A stretch of 64,000 nt of DNA, from contig NC_063172.1 of the NCBI RefSeq assembly GCF_023159225.1, positions 42,971,832-43,035,831 of the forward strand, given 5' to 3'. Made by a program: the position numbers and the translations under genes. The DNA is from Perognathus longimembris pacificus (Eukaryota > Chordata > Mammalia > Rodentia > Heteromyidae). The notes under the pieces were generated by a model. It was not told where the DNA came from. It did not search any database and saw only the letters and a program-made list of their open reading frames with translations. Shown in pieces: positions 11,440-21,885 of the stretch (its first letter is position 1; each line of letters starts with the position of its first letter).

Positions 11440-11650
11440 TATGAGTACTTGCAAGAGGGGAGGGTTGGGTCAAGGGGAGAGCTGTAGAAGAATGAAGGGG
11501 ACAGGGTGATACAGACAAGAATTTATTGTATATACCACAGAATTGAGAACTATAAGGGAAAATATAAGGTCAAAGGGGGTGAAGATCTTGAAGTGATGAC
11601 ACCAATCAAGATGCATTGTACACAAACTACTTTGTTAAATGGCAAAAAGT
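11440..11650 (+). mobile_element. Old L1 3'UTR fragment
   Basis: G-rich tract (ggggagggttggg), then accaatcaagatgcattg and tttgttaaatggcaaaaag, an older L1 3' end. The young L1 inserted immediately after it. Confidence 0.55.
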
Positions 11651-11661
11651 TAAATCCAACA

Positions 11662-13423
11662 AGACTTCCGGGAAGACGGCGGAAGAGCAGCAGAGCCCTA
11701 GCTGAGCTACCTCCAACATCACAGTTTTCTCACCCCATAGAAACTTTTACTCCTAGAAAGACAGGCAAAGTAAGTTCTAACAGTACAGGGATTCTGGCCA
11801 GGAAGGAAAAATCGACTTTGCTAGTCTGAAAACACAGACTTGAGCTCCAGGCGGTGTCCCGCCGCCACGCCAGTGCCGGCACCAGCACAGCGCCCAGCAC
11901 AGTGCCCACACTCTGTGCGGCTAAAGCACACAGCAGAGACCAGCAAGAAATCCTCCAGAGGGCGGCTGAGCACTGACGGGCTGAAATCACAGAGAAAGCA
12001 TGAGTACCCCACGAAAGATATTCTCACTCACGCCCACAGAGAAGCTTCTGGAAGGCAGCCCTTCCCCCACTGCCAGAGCAAAGTGCCATCTTTGCCACTG
12101 GCATAGGGTCAGACCAGATTGGAACTAAAGCGGGCCTGGAAAGCGAGGTCAAAGGAGCCATCTTTGAAAAGGGCAAGAGGGACTGACCAGTGAGAGCCAG
12201 CTACGCCCAGGAGAATGCCCCCTGCCCAGGTGGGAAGAGCATCCTGGGCTGCGGCTTAGCCAGAGGTGCCCCGCCCTGCCCGCCAGAATTTCTAAATTTA
12301 AAGCCAAAGGGGCGAGCGAGCAGCTACCGGCGGCACGGAAACACCAGATGGGGGAACAAACAGTTCTGGAGACAAATATGGTCCTGTCACAGAGGAAGCC
12401 CAATTCCCAGCCCGAATCTGAGCTGAATTCCATAGACAGCTCCACCAGGCGGCCGCCCCACCCAGGAGGGAGGAACCTCCCCAAGACAAGCAACTCTCAG
12501 CCGGGTAAACCAGGCCAGAGGCGCCCTGCCCTGCTGAGTCCACAGCCTATTCAAAGCCAGGCGTTAAATGCTGTGGCCCCAGAGCAGACAGAGGAGCCAC
12601 GGTTCCCGAGACTGCTCACGTCCCCATCTACAGAGGACTCCCAAGGCCTAACTGCAAGCTGTGTGAACCACAGAAACCCAAGATTGCACCAACAGGGGAG
12701 AAGGGTCAGAACAGATCCACCCCCTGCAAACTGAAATCAAGTCAAACCAGCCAATCAGGAAAATAGACTGCAGACCATTGCAAGGAAACCAGAGACTGGG
12801 GAAAGACCACCCAAACAAGGAGGACTCCATTTTTTTTTTCTTTTCAAACTTTTTTAAACTTAAAAAAAATTTTTTTTTTAAATCTTTTCACTTCAGAAAC
12901 GTCATTGGGTTTTTTGTTTTCCATTTTTACCTGTTTGTTTTATTAAGTTTTTTTGTTTGTTTGTTTTGGTTGTTCGTTTTTCTGTTTTTTTTCCTTTTTA
13001 TTTTATTCTTTTTAAAATAATTTTTCTCTGTTTTGTGCATCTGTCTTCCAGTATTTTTACTTTATTTCTCTCTTTGCATTCTCTTTCTTTAAAAATGACT
13101 TTCCTATGAATGACACCTCTACTCTTTTCTGCTAACTCTCCATTGTCCATCATTTTAACCTTGTTCTTTCTACTGATTCTACTCTTCTCCACATTTCCAC
13201 GTCACTGAAACTAAACAAAAATCACCACCCCCCCAATACATTTTACTCTATTCTCTTTACTACCTCTAACTTACCCTCCTGACTTACTGCCTGGACCTCC
13301 AGGTTCCATTGATTCCTGGTTATAGGATAGAGGGTATCCCTGCTGAATCTGAGTGAATCAAAGGGGTTCATAGAGAAAGCCAGTCCTAAAAGAACTTAAT
13401 ATAAGAACAAGAATTGCTTATAG
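11662..13423 (+). promoter_or_regulatory. L1 5'UTR / internal promoter, first part
   Basis: The first 1.1 kb (11662-12740) is GC- and CpG-rich, as expected of an L1 internal promoter. A T-dominated tract of about 190 bp follows (12829-13020), then mixed sequence to the nested insertion. A 128-codon sense frame with a true ATG lies at 12348-12734. The 5'UTR resumes at 15168 and runs to the ORF1 ATG at 15392. Confidence 0.7.
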
Positions 13424-14624
13424 CTGTATTATAAAGCTATAGTAATAAAAACAGCTTGGTATTGGCACCGGAACAGGCCTGAAGACCAATGGAACAGAAT
13501 TGAAGACCCAGAAATGAACCTACAGAACTACGCCTACTTAATCTTTGATAAAGGAGCTAAAACAATAGATGGAAGAAAGATAAGTGGTGCTGGCAAAACT
13601 GACTCAACACATGCAACAAACTAAAACTAGATCCTTATATATCACCCTGCACCAAAATCAATTCCATATGGATTAAAGACCTCGAAATCAAAACAGACAC
13701 CCTGCAAACACTAAAGGAAGGAGTAAGAGAAACACTTGGGCTCCTTGGCACAGGACGGAACTTCCTTAACAAAGACTCAGAAAGGCTACAAATCAAAGAA
13801 AGGTTGGACAAATGGGACTGCATCAAACTGCAGAGCTTCTGCACGGCAAGGACATAGCTCGCAAGATAAAAAGAAAACCCACAGACTGGGAGAAGATCTT
13901 TACCTGCCATTCAATGGACAAAGGCCTCATATCTAAAATATATGCAGAACTAAAAAAATTACCCTCTTCCAAAACAAAACCGCAAAGAACAAATAGCCCC
14001 TTCATCAAGTGGGCTAAAGACTTACAAAGAGACTTCTCTGATGAGGAAATGAGAATAGCCAGGAGACATATGAAAAAATGCTCTACATCACTGGCCATAA
14101 AAGAAATGCAAATCAAAACAACATTGAGATTCCATCTCACCCCAGTAAGAATGTCCTATATCAAGAAAACTAACAATAACAATTGTTGGAGGGGATGTGT
14201 CCAAAAGGGAACCGTACTTCATTGTTGGTGGGAATGTAAACTGGTTCAGCCACTCTGGCAAGCAGTATGGAGATTCCTCAGAAGGCTAAATATAGAACTC
14301 CCCTATAACCCAGCAGCCCCACTTTTGGGTATTTATCCAAAAGACCTCAAACAAAATTACAGTAATGCCACCGGCACAACAATGTTCATCGCAGCACAAT
14401 TTGTCATAGCTAGAATCTGGAACCAACCCAGATGCCCCTCAGTGGACGAATGGATCAGGAAAATGTGGCACATATACACAATGGAATTTTATGCCTCTAT
14501 CAGAAAGAATGACAATGTCCCATTTGTAAGGAAATGGAAGGACTTGGAAAAAATTATACTAAGTGAAGTGAGCCAGACCCAAAGAAACATGGACTCTATG
14601 GTCTCCCTTATTGGGAATAATTAG
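13424..14624 (+). pseudogene. L1 ORF2 C-terminal fragment (nested copy)
   Basis: Carries the last third of ORF2. A continuous frame covers 13812-14624 and includes the cysteine-rich region (NNCWRGCVQKGTVLHCWWECK) and the end MVSLIGNN. Relative to the outer copy it has a one-base loss near 13845 (cggcaagga against aggcaaagca) and a deletion of about 14 bp near 13582. It cannot be translated as a functional polymerase. Confidence 0.85.
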
Positions 14625-14959
14625 TACAGGTTTAGCAGGTTTAGGCAGGTCATAGCAGAGCATCACAAGGCCCAATAGCTATACACTTATGAACACATAA
14701 GATGATGCTAAGTGAAATGAACTCCATGTTATGGAAACAATTGTTATATCACAGTTGTAACTACTTTCAACGGCCTATGTGTATCTGTAGCTTCTATTAT
14801 TGATGATGTTCTTGTATCACCTTCCTGTGGTTGTACCTACAATATCTCTGTAATTTTACTGAGTATATTGGAAGCCGTGTATACTGGTATTGGAAGTAGG
14901 AAATTGAAAGGGAATACCAAATTTGAGAGACACAGGGTACAAAAAGACAAACAACTACA

Positions 14960-15060
14960 AAAGCAATACTTGCAAAACTGTTTGGTGTAAGTGAACTGAA
15001 CACCTCCAGGGTGGGGGGAAGAGAAAGGGGGAGGAGGGAGGGGGGTATGAGGGACAAGGT
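14960..15060 (+). repeat. G-rich polypurine tract in nested L1 3'UTR
   Basis: Runs of G (ggtggggggaagagaaaggggg and following) sit in the 3'UTR about 100 bp before the tail. Equivalent tracts are at 20776-20812 in the outer copy and 31470-31501 in the third copy. This is a known feature of mammalian L1 3'UTRs with G-quadruplex potential. Confidence 0.65.
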
Positions 15061-15391
15061 AACAAACAGTACAAGAAATGTATCCAATGCCTAACATATG
15101 AAACTGTAACCTCTCTGTACATCAGTTTGATAATAAAAATTTGGAAAAAAAAAAGAATTGCTTATAGGGTTTTAACAGTAAATAAGTAACTACTGAATAC
15201 AGGGCCTAGGATCGGTTGTTACATTGAAATTGTATTCTTTAGTAACAGCAAATCTAATTTTATAGACAAGTATACAAGGTATCTGTATATAATTGTGAAC
15301 TTACAAAATTTACACAACAGTGCTTGGTAAGGGCTGCTTTGGGTCTTAAATGGTGTTCACAGGTGCTGATAGACTGGCATTCCCAATCCAA

Positions 15392-16449
15392 ATGGGCAGA
15401 AGGAACACAAGAAAGATGGCAAACAATGAAGTCTTATCCCCCACTCAAAACAAGCAGGAAGCAGAGCAGTCAATCAAAGACATAGAAGAGAACCCCCAAA
15501 ATGCTCTGCAAAATCTACTGATAAACATGATAAATGAAAATTTTGAATCTCTTCAGTCAATTATTCTAGAGTGTGAGGAGGCAAAGCAAAAATTAATGGA
15601 GAATTTCATGGCATCCACAAATAGAAAGATAAATGAGCTTCAAGAGTCAAATGAAAAGATAGCTACCCAGCTTAAAGATTTGAGAGACAACACACAAAAC
15701 CAAATAATGAAATTAATGAAGTAAAGAAGTCCATACAGGACCTAAGAAATGACACGGAAATCATCAGGAAAGACCAGTCAGAAGGAAAAGAGATTCAAAA
15801 TCAAGTAGCTAGCCTACAGTCCCGACTAACTGAAGCAGAGGATCGAATCTCAGGAGCTGAAGATTCCCTAGATTCTATGGAGAAAGATCAAAAATCAATA
15901 CAAATCCAGTCCAATCATCAAACCAGATCACTACAGGAGATTCAAGACATGATCAGGAAGCCCAATTTAAGAATAATAGGTATTGAGGAAAACTTGGAGA
16001 AAGAGGTTAATGGGATAGGCAACCTATTTAACAGAATATTAGCTGAGAACTTCCCAAATATGCGGAAGGAAAGGCCTATACAGATACAAGAAGCATTTAG
16101 AACCCCAAATCGACCAGACCAGAATAGGACATCCCACCGACATATTGTGATCAAAACAGCATCAGTAGAGTACTAGGAAAGAATCCTTAAAGCTGTTAGG
16201 GAGAAGAAAACAATCACATATAAAGGAAAAGCAATCAGAATTACCCCAGACGTCTCAGCAGAGACCATGAAAGCAAGGAGAGCCTGGAATGAAGTATACC
16301 AAACACTAAATAAAAATAACTACCAACCAAGAATTCTGTACACAGCCAAACTCTCCTTCATAGCCGAAGGTCAAATAAAAGTCTTCCACAGTAAGGAAAA
16401 ACTGAAACAATCTATCTCCACCAAACTAGCTTTACAGAAAATCCTCTAA
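15392..16449 (+). pseudogene. L1 ORF1 (RNA-binding protein), broken
   Basis: ORF1p is the trimeric coiled-coil, RRM and CTD nucleic-acid chaperone that coats L1 RNA. The frame starts MGRRNTRKMANNEV at 15392. It spans about 350 codons, close to the usual L1 ORF1 length. The middle is lysine- and glutamate-rich, like a coiled coil (about 15500-15880), and the C-terminal part reads FPNMRKERPIQIQEAFRTPN and later KEKLKQSISTK. Two lesions are seen: a one-base frameshift at about 15690-15725 and an in-frame TAG at 16174-16176. Confidence 0.88.
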
Positions 16450-16564
16450 GATGTACTACACAGGGAAAATAATCAAGATCACAATACAGACAGAGAAATG
16501 AACCCTAAAGAGTAAACATCAGATCAAGAAATGGGAAGACACAGCTTTAAACAAGGTAGTGATA

Positions 16565-19500
16565 ATGAAAGGAACAAATGATCATCTCTCAATTCTAACT
16601 CTCAACATTAATGGACTTAATTCTCCAATCAAACGACATAGGCTCATAAGTTGGCTCAAAAATCAAGATCCATCTTTCTGCTGCCTCCAAGAGACACATC
16701 TATCCAGCAAAAGTAAACATCTTCTAAAAGCGAAAGGCTGGAATCAAATCTATCAAGCAAATGGCCCCCATAAGCAGGCTGGAGTTGCAATCCTAGTATC
16801 AGACAAAATTGACTTCAAATTAAAAAAGGTAAGAAGAGACAAAGAAGGTTACTACATACTAGTAAAGGGATCTCTCCTACAGGAAGATATAACCATTCTA
16901 AATATCTACACAACAAATGCAGGAGCACCCAACTTCATCAAACAAACACTACTGGCTCTAAAAACACTCATAACCCAAACACATTGATAGTTGGGGACTT
17001 TAACACTCCACTAGCACCTCTGGACAGATCAACATGCCAAAAAGTGAACAAAGAAACCACAGAACTAAATAATTGCATAGACTAACTAGACTTAACTGAT
17101 ATCTACAGAATATTCCACCCAGCAACAACAGAATACACTTCTCCGCAGCACATGGAACATTCTCCAAAATAGATCACATCTTAGGGCACAAAGAAAATCT
17201 GGACAAATTTAGAAGTATCAAAACCATTCCCTGCATTCTCTCAGACCACAATGGAATAAAATTAGAGCTCAACACAAACAGCCACCACAGAAAATCCTAC
17301 AATTCATGGAGACTAAACAACACACTGCTGAACCATCAGTGGGTCATTGAAGAAATTAAAACAGAAATTCAAATGTTTATGGAATTCAACCAAAATGAGG
17401 ACACAAAGTACCAGCTTCTTTAGGACACAACAAAGGCAGTACTCAGAGGAAAAGTTATATCTCTGAGTGCATACACCAACAAAGTGGAGAAACAGCAACT
17501 CAATAATTTAAGGAAGCACCTTAATTTCCTTGAAAGAGAACAAGCCAAACCCCAAGTCAATAGACAGAAGCAAATAATTAAAATCAAATCAGAATTAAAT
17601 CAATTAGAGACGAAAAAAACCATCGAAAGAATCAACAAATCAAAGACTTGGTTCTTTGAAAAAAATCAACAAGATAGAAAGACCCCTGGCAAACCTGACC
17701 AAAAAATGAAGGCAGCACACTCAAATAAACAAGATAACGAAGAAACAGGTAACATCACCACAGAAATAACTGAAATTCAGAAAATAATAAGGGACTATTT
17801 TGCAAACCTTTATGCCAACAAATTTGAGAACTTGGAAGAAATGGATGATTTCCTAGAAAAAAATCATATCCCCAAACTTAACCATAAAGATTTAAACCTT
17901 CTAAACAGACCTATATCCAGTATTGAAATAGAAATGGCAATAAATGATGTCCCATCCAAGAAAAGCCCAGGTCCAGATGGATTCATTGCAGAATTCTACA
18001 AGGCCTTCAAAACAGAACTCACACCAATATTTCTCAAACTCCTCAATGAAATTGAAAGAGAATGTCCACTACCAGACACAGTCTATGAAGCCAGTATAAC
18101 CCTCATACCAACACCAGGCAGGGACTCATCACGGAAAGAGGACTATAGACCGATTTCCCTGATGAACATAGACGCAAAATTTCTCAACAAAATTCTGGCC
18201 ATTCGACTTCAACAGGTCATCAAAAAAATCATACACCACGATCAAACTGGATTCATCCCAGGGATGCAAAGTTGGTTTAATATACGCAAGTCAATTAATG
18301 TAATCCACCACATCAACCGGAGCAAGGTAAAGGGCCACATGGTTTTATCTCTGGATGCGGAAAAAGGGTTCGATAAAATCCAGCACCCATTTATGCTAAA
18401 AGCCCCGGAAAAACTGGGATTCCAGGGAACATTCCTGAATATAATCAAGGCAGTTTATGACAAACCAACAGTAAGCATAACTCTAAATGGTGAAAAACTA
18501 AAGCCATTCCCTTTAAAATCAGGAACAAGGCAGGGATGTCCACTCTCTCCTCTGCTCTTCAACATAGTACTAGAATTCCTAGCCAGAGCAATTAGGCAAG
18601 AAGAAAACATAAAGGGGATGCAAATAGGAAAAGATGAAGTTAAACTTTCTCTCTTCGCAGATGACATGATCCTATACCTAACGAATCCCATAGACTCTAC
18701 CCCCAAGCTACTAGAGCTGATCCAAAACTTTGGCAAAGTTGCAGGATATAAAATAAATCCTCAAAAATCAACGGCCTTTCTCTATGCTAACAACCTGAAG
18801 ACCGAGGCTGAAATCAAGAAAGCAACTCCTTTTGCAACAGCCCCCCAAAACATAAAATAGCTAGGAATAATCTTAACCAAAGAAGTGGAAGACCTCTTTG
18901 ATGAGAACTTTAAAAGCTTGAAAAACAAAATTAAGTCAGAACTAAGGAAATGGAAAAACCTCCCATGCTCCTGGATTGGGAGGATTGATATAATCAAAAT
19001 GGCAATATTGCCAAAGGCTATCTACAAATTCAATGCAATACCCATTAATATCCCAACACCATTTTTTAATGAAATAGAAGAAGCAATCCAGAAATTCATA
19101 TGGAACAATAAAAGACCTAGAATAGCAAAAACAATCCTAAGCAGAAAGAACAGTGCTGGAGGAATTACAATAACCAACTTCAAGCTGTATTATAAAGCTA
19201 TAGTAATAAAAAAACAGCTTGGTATTGGCACCGGAACAGGCCTGAAGACCAATGGAACAGAATTGAAGACCCACAATGAAGCCACAGAACTACGCCTACT
19301 TAATCTTTGATAAAGGAGCTTAAACAATAGATGGAAGAAAGATAGCCTCTTTAACAAATGGTGCTGGCAAAACTGGATCAACACAGGCAACAAACTAAAA
19401 CTAGATCCTTATATATCACTCTGCACCAAAATCAATTCCAAATGGATTAAAGACCTCGAAATCAAAACAGACACCCTGCAAACACTAAAGGAAGGAGTAG

Positions 19501-20400
19501 GAGAAACACTTGGGCTCCTTGGCACAGGACGGAACTTCCTTAACAGAGACCCAGAAAGGCTACAAATCAAAGAAAGGTTGGACAAATGGGACTGCATCAA
19601 ACTGCAGAGCTTCTGCAAGGCAAAGCACATAGCTCGCAAGATAAATAGAAAGCCCACAGACTGGGAGAAGATCTTTACCGGCCATTCAATGGACAAAGGC
19701 CTCATATCTAAAATATATGCAGAACTAAAAAAATTTCCTTCCTCCAAAACAAAACCGCAAAGAACCAATAGCCCCCTTCATCAAGTGGGCTAAAGACTTA
19801 CAAAGAGACTTCTCTGACGAGGAAATGAGAATGGCCAAGAGACATATGAAAAAGTGCTCTACATCACTGGCCATAAAAGAAATGCAAATCAAAACAACAT
19901 TGAGATTCCATCTCACCCCAGTAAGAATGGCATATATCAAGAAAACTAACAATAACAATTGTTGGAGGGGATGTGGCCAAAAGGGAACCCTACTTCATTG
20001 TTGGTAGGAATGTAAACTGGTTCAGCCACTCTGGCAAGCAGTATGGAGATTCCTCAGAAAGCTAAATATAGAGCTCCCCTATGACCCAGCAGCCCCACTT
20101 TTGGGTATTTATCCAAAAGATCACAAACAAAATCACAGTAAAGCCACCAGCACAACAATGTTCATCGCAGCACAATTTGTCATAGCTAGAATCTGGAACC
20201 AACCCAGATGCCCCTCAGTAGACGAACGGATCAGGAAAATGTGGTACATATACACAGTGGAATTTTATGCCTCTATCAGAAAGAATGACATTGTTCCATT
20301 TGTAAGGAAATGGAAGGACTTGGAAAAAATTATACTAAGTGAAGTGAGCCAGACCCAAAGAAAAATGGACTCTATGGTCTCCCTTATTGGGAATAATTAG
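16565..20400 (+). pseudogene. L1 ORF2 (endonuclease / reverse transcriptase), broken
   Basis: ORF2p nicks target DNA and reverse-transcribes L1 RNA. An N-terminal APE-type endonuclease is visible: LNINGLN, LQETHL, and GDFN at 16993-17004. The reverse transcriptase follows, with [17 protein letters not shown] and the catalytic FADD at 18654-18665. A C-terminal cysteine-rich region ([17 protein letters not shown]) and the end MVSLIGNN come last. Lesions: a frameshift at about 16980; several stops at 17050-17480; TAG at 18858-18860; TGA at 19308-19310; TAG at 20005-20007 inside the cysteine-rich region. The ATG at 16565 is preferred because the frame upstream has only a GTG. The gap to ORF1 is about 115 bp. 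Confidence 0.9.
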
Positions 20401-20944
20401 TGCAGGTTTAGATAAGTCATAGCAGAGGATCACAAGAACCCAATAGCTATACCCTTATGAATACATAAGATGATGCTAAGTGAAATGAACTCCATGTTAT
20501 GGAAACGATTATTATATCACAGTTGTAACTACTTTCAACATCCCATGTGTATCTGTAGCTTCTATTATTGATGATGTTCTTGTATCACCTTCCTGTGGTT
20601 GTACCTACACTATCTCTGTAATCTTATCTGAGTGTTTTGGAAACCATGTATACTGGTATTAGAACTAGGAAATTGAAAGGGAATACCAAAATTGAGAGAC
20701 ACAGGGTACAAAAAGACAAACAACTACAAAAGCAATGCTTGCAAATCTGTTTGGTGTAAGTGAACTGAACACCTCATGGGGAGAAAGGGAAAGGGGGAGG
20801 AGAGGGGGGTATGAGGGACAAGGTAACAAACAGTATAAGAAATGTATCCAATGCCTAATGTATGAAACTGTAACCTCTCTGTAAATCAGTTTGATAATAA
20901 GAATTTGAAAAAGAAAAAAAAATAAATCCAACATATAACTTAAA

Positions 20945-21095
20945 ATTAAGGTAAGCAAGGGAAGGGGTGGGTTGGGAGGAGTGGATGAGAATGTTGAAAG
21001 GGGTGACGTTGATCAAGAGGCACTGTATTCATGCTTTGATGAATGGCAACTTCTTTGTACAATTACTTGAAGATAATAAAAAGATTTTCTTTAAA
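20945..21095 (+). mobile_element. Old L1 3'UTR fragment
   Basis: Same type: gggaggagtggatgagaatg, tgatcaagaggcactg, gaatggcaacttctttgtac, then ataataaaaag. Confidence 0.6.
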
Positions 21096-21264
21096 ACCTG
21101 GTACCATCCAAATAAATAAAACAATAGACAAAAACTAATGAGATTTGTAAAGACTGTATGGAATGGAAAAAATATAATTCCCTAGAAGGAAAGGGGATGA
21201 ACTCCACTGCTATCGGACACAGTTCTTTTAATGATATTACTAGAAGTAGTTACAATGATCTTTT

Positions 21265-21478
21265 TGTTTGTTTGTTCTTGTTTTTGTCGCCAGTCTTGGG
21301 GTGTGGACTCAGGGCCTGAGCACTGTCCCTGGCTTCTTTTTGCTCAATGCTAGTACTCTACCTCTTGAGCCACAGCTCCACTTCTGACTTTTTTCTATAT
21401 ATGTGGTGCTGAGGAATCGAACCCAGGGCTTCATGTATATGAGGCAAGCACTTTACCACTAGGCCATATCCCAGCCCC
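21265..21478 (-). mobile_element. IDL-Geo SINE, full length
   Basis: Complete dimer in reverse. Perfect 13-bp TSD acaatgatctttt at 21252-21264 and 21479-21491. Confidence 0.94.
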
Positions 21479-21629
21479 ACAATGATCTTTTATGTTGTTC
21501 CTGCCCCAACCTTTCAGCAAACCCTAGTGAGATTCATTTTAGAAACTTTTTAAAGTTGCAGGTCTAATGGCTTACAGTGTACTTCCCTACATTCACTGAA
21601 TATTCTGTTCTTTAAAACTAGCCTTGACT

Positions 21630-21824
21630 GGGGCTGGGAATATGGCCTAGTGGTAAAAGTGCTCACCTCGTATACATGAAGCCCTGGGTTCGATTCCTCA
21701 GCACCACATATATAGGGGGGAAAAAAGCTGGAAGCGGCGCTGTGGCTCAAGAGGTAGAGTGCTAGCCTTGAGCAAAATGAAGCCAGGGACAGTGCTCAGG
21801 CCCCAGGACTGGCAACAAAAACAA
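21630..21824 (+). mobile_element. IDL-Geo SINE with short internal deletion
   Basis: ID-like and Geo halves. About 10 bp are missing near the end (gctcaggccccaggactgg). The flanks aaaactagccttgac and aaaactagtcttgac are an imperfect TSD. Confidence 0.9.
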
Positions 21825-21885
21825 AACTAGTCTTGACCTATGTCTTAGACTTCTATCTAAATATCCTAGACCATCTGCCACTCTT

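Larger units (their letters stand above)
13424..15152 (+). mobile_element. 5'-truncated L1 nested inside the L1 5'UTR
   Basis: Begins abruptly at ctgtattataaagctat, equivalent to about 19184 of the outer copy, and runs through the 3'UTR to an A tail. The 15-bp TSD aagaattgcttatag is at 13409-13423 and 15153-15167. The two copies are close in sequence, so they belong to the same or a very similar subfamily. Confidence 0.92.
11662..20922 (+). mobile_element. Full-length L1 LINE, interrupted by a second L1
   Basis: The element opens with a GC-rich 5'UTR (acttccgggaagacggcgg) and ends in an A-rich tail. The 11-bp TSD taaatccaaca flanks it at 11651-11661 and 20923-20933. Subtracting the nested insertion at 13424-15167 leaves about 7.5 kb, a full mammalian L1. 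Parts: 5'UTR 11662-15391 (split by the insertion), ORF1 15392-16449, ORF2 16565-20400, and a 3'UTR with a G-rich tract at 20776-20812. Both ORFs carry frameshifts and nonsense codons, so this copy cannot move by itself. Confidence 0.93.

Noticed and set aside
12149..12543. Antisense frames in the L1 5'UTR as a possible ORF0 homologue
   Set aside because: Their first codons are TTG and GTG, not ATG, and they merely mirror GC-rich sense sequence.
18242..18997. Minus-strand frames opposite L1 ORF2
   Set aside because: Shadows of the reverse transcriptase frame.
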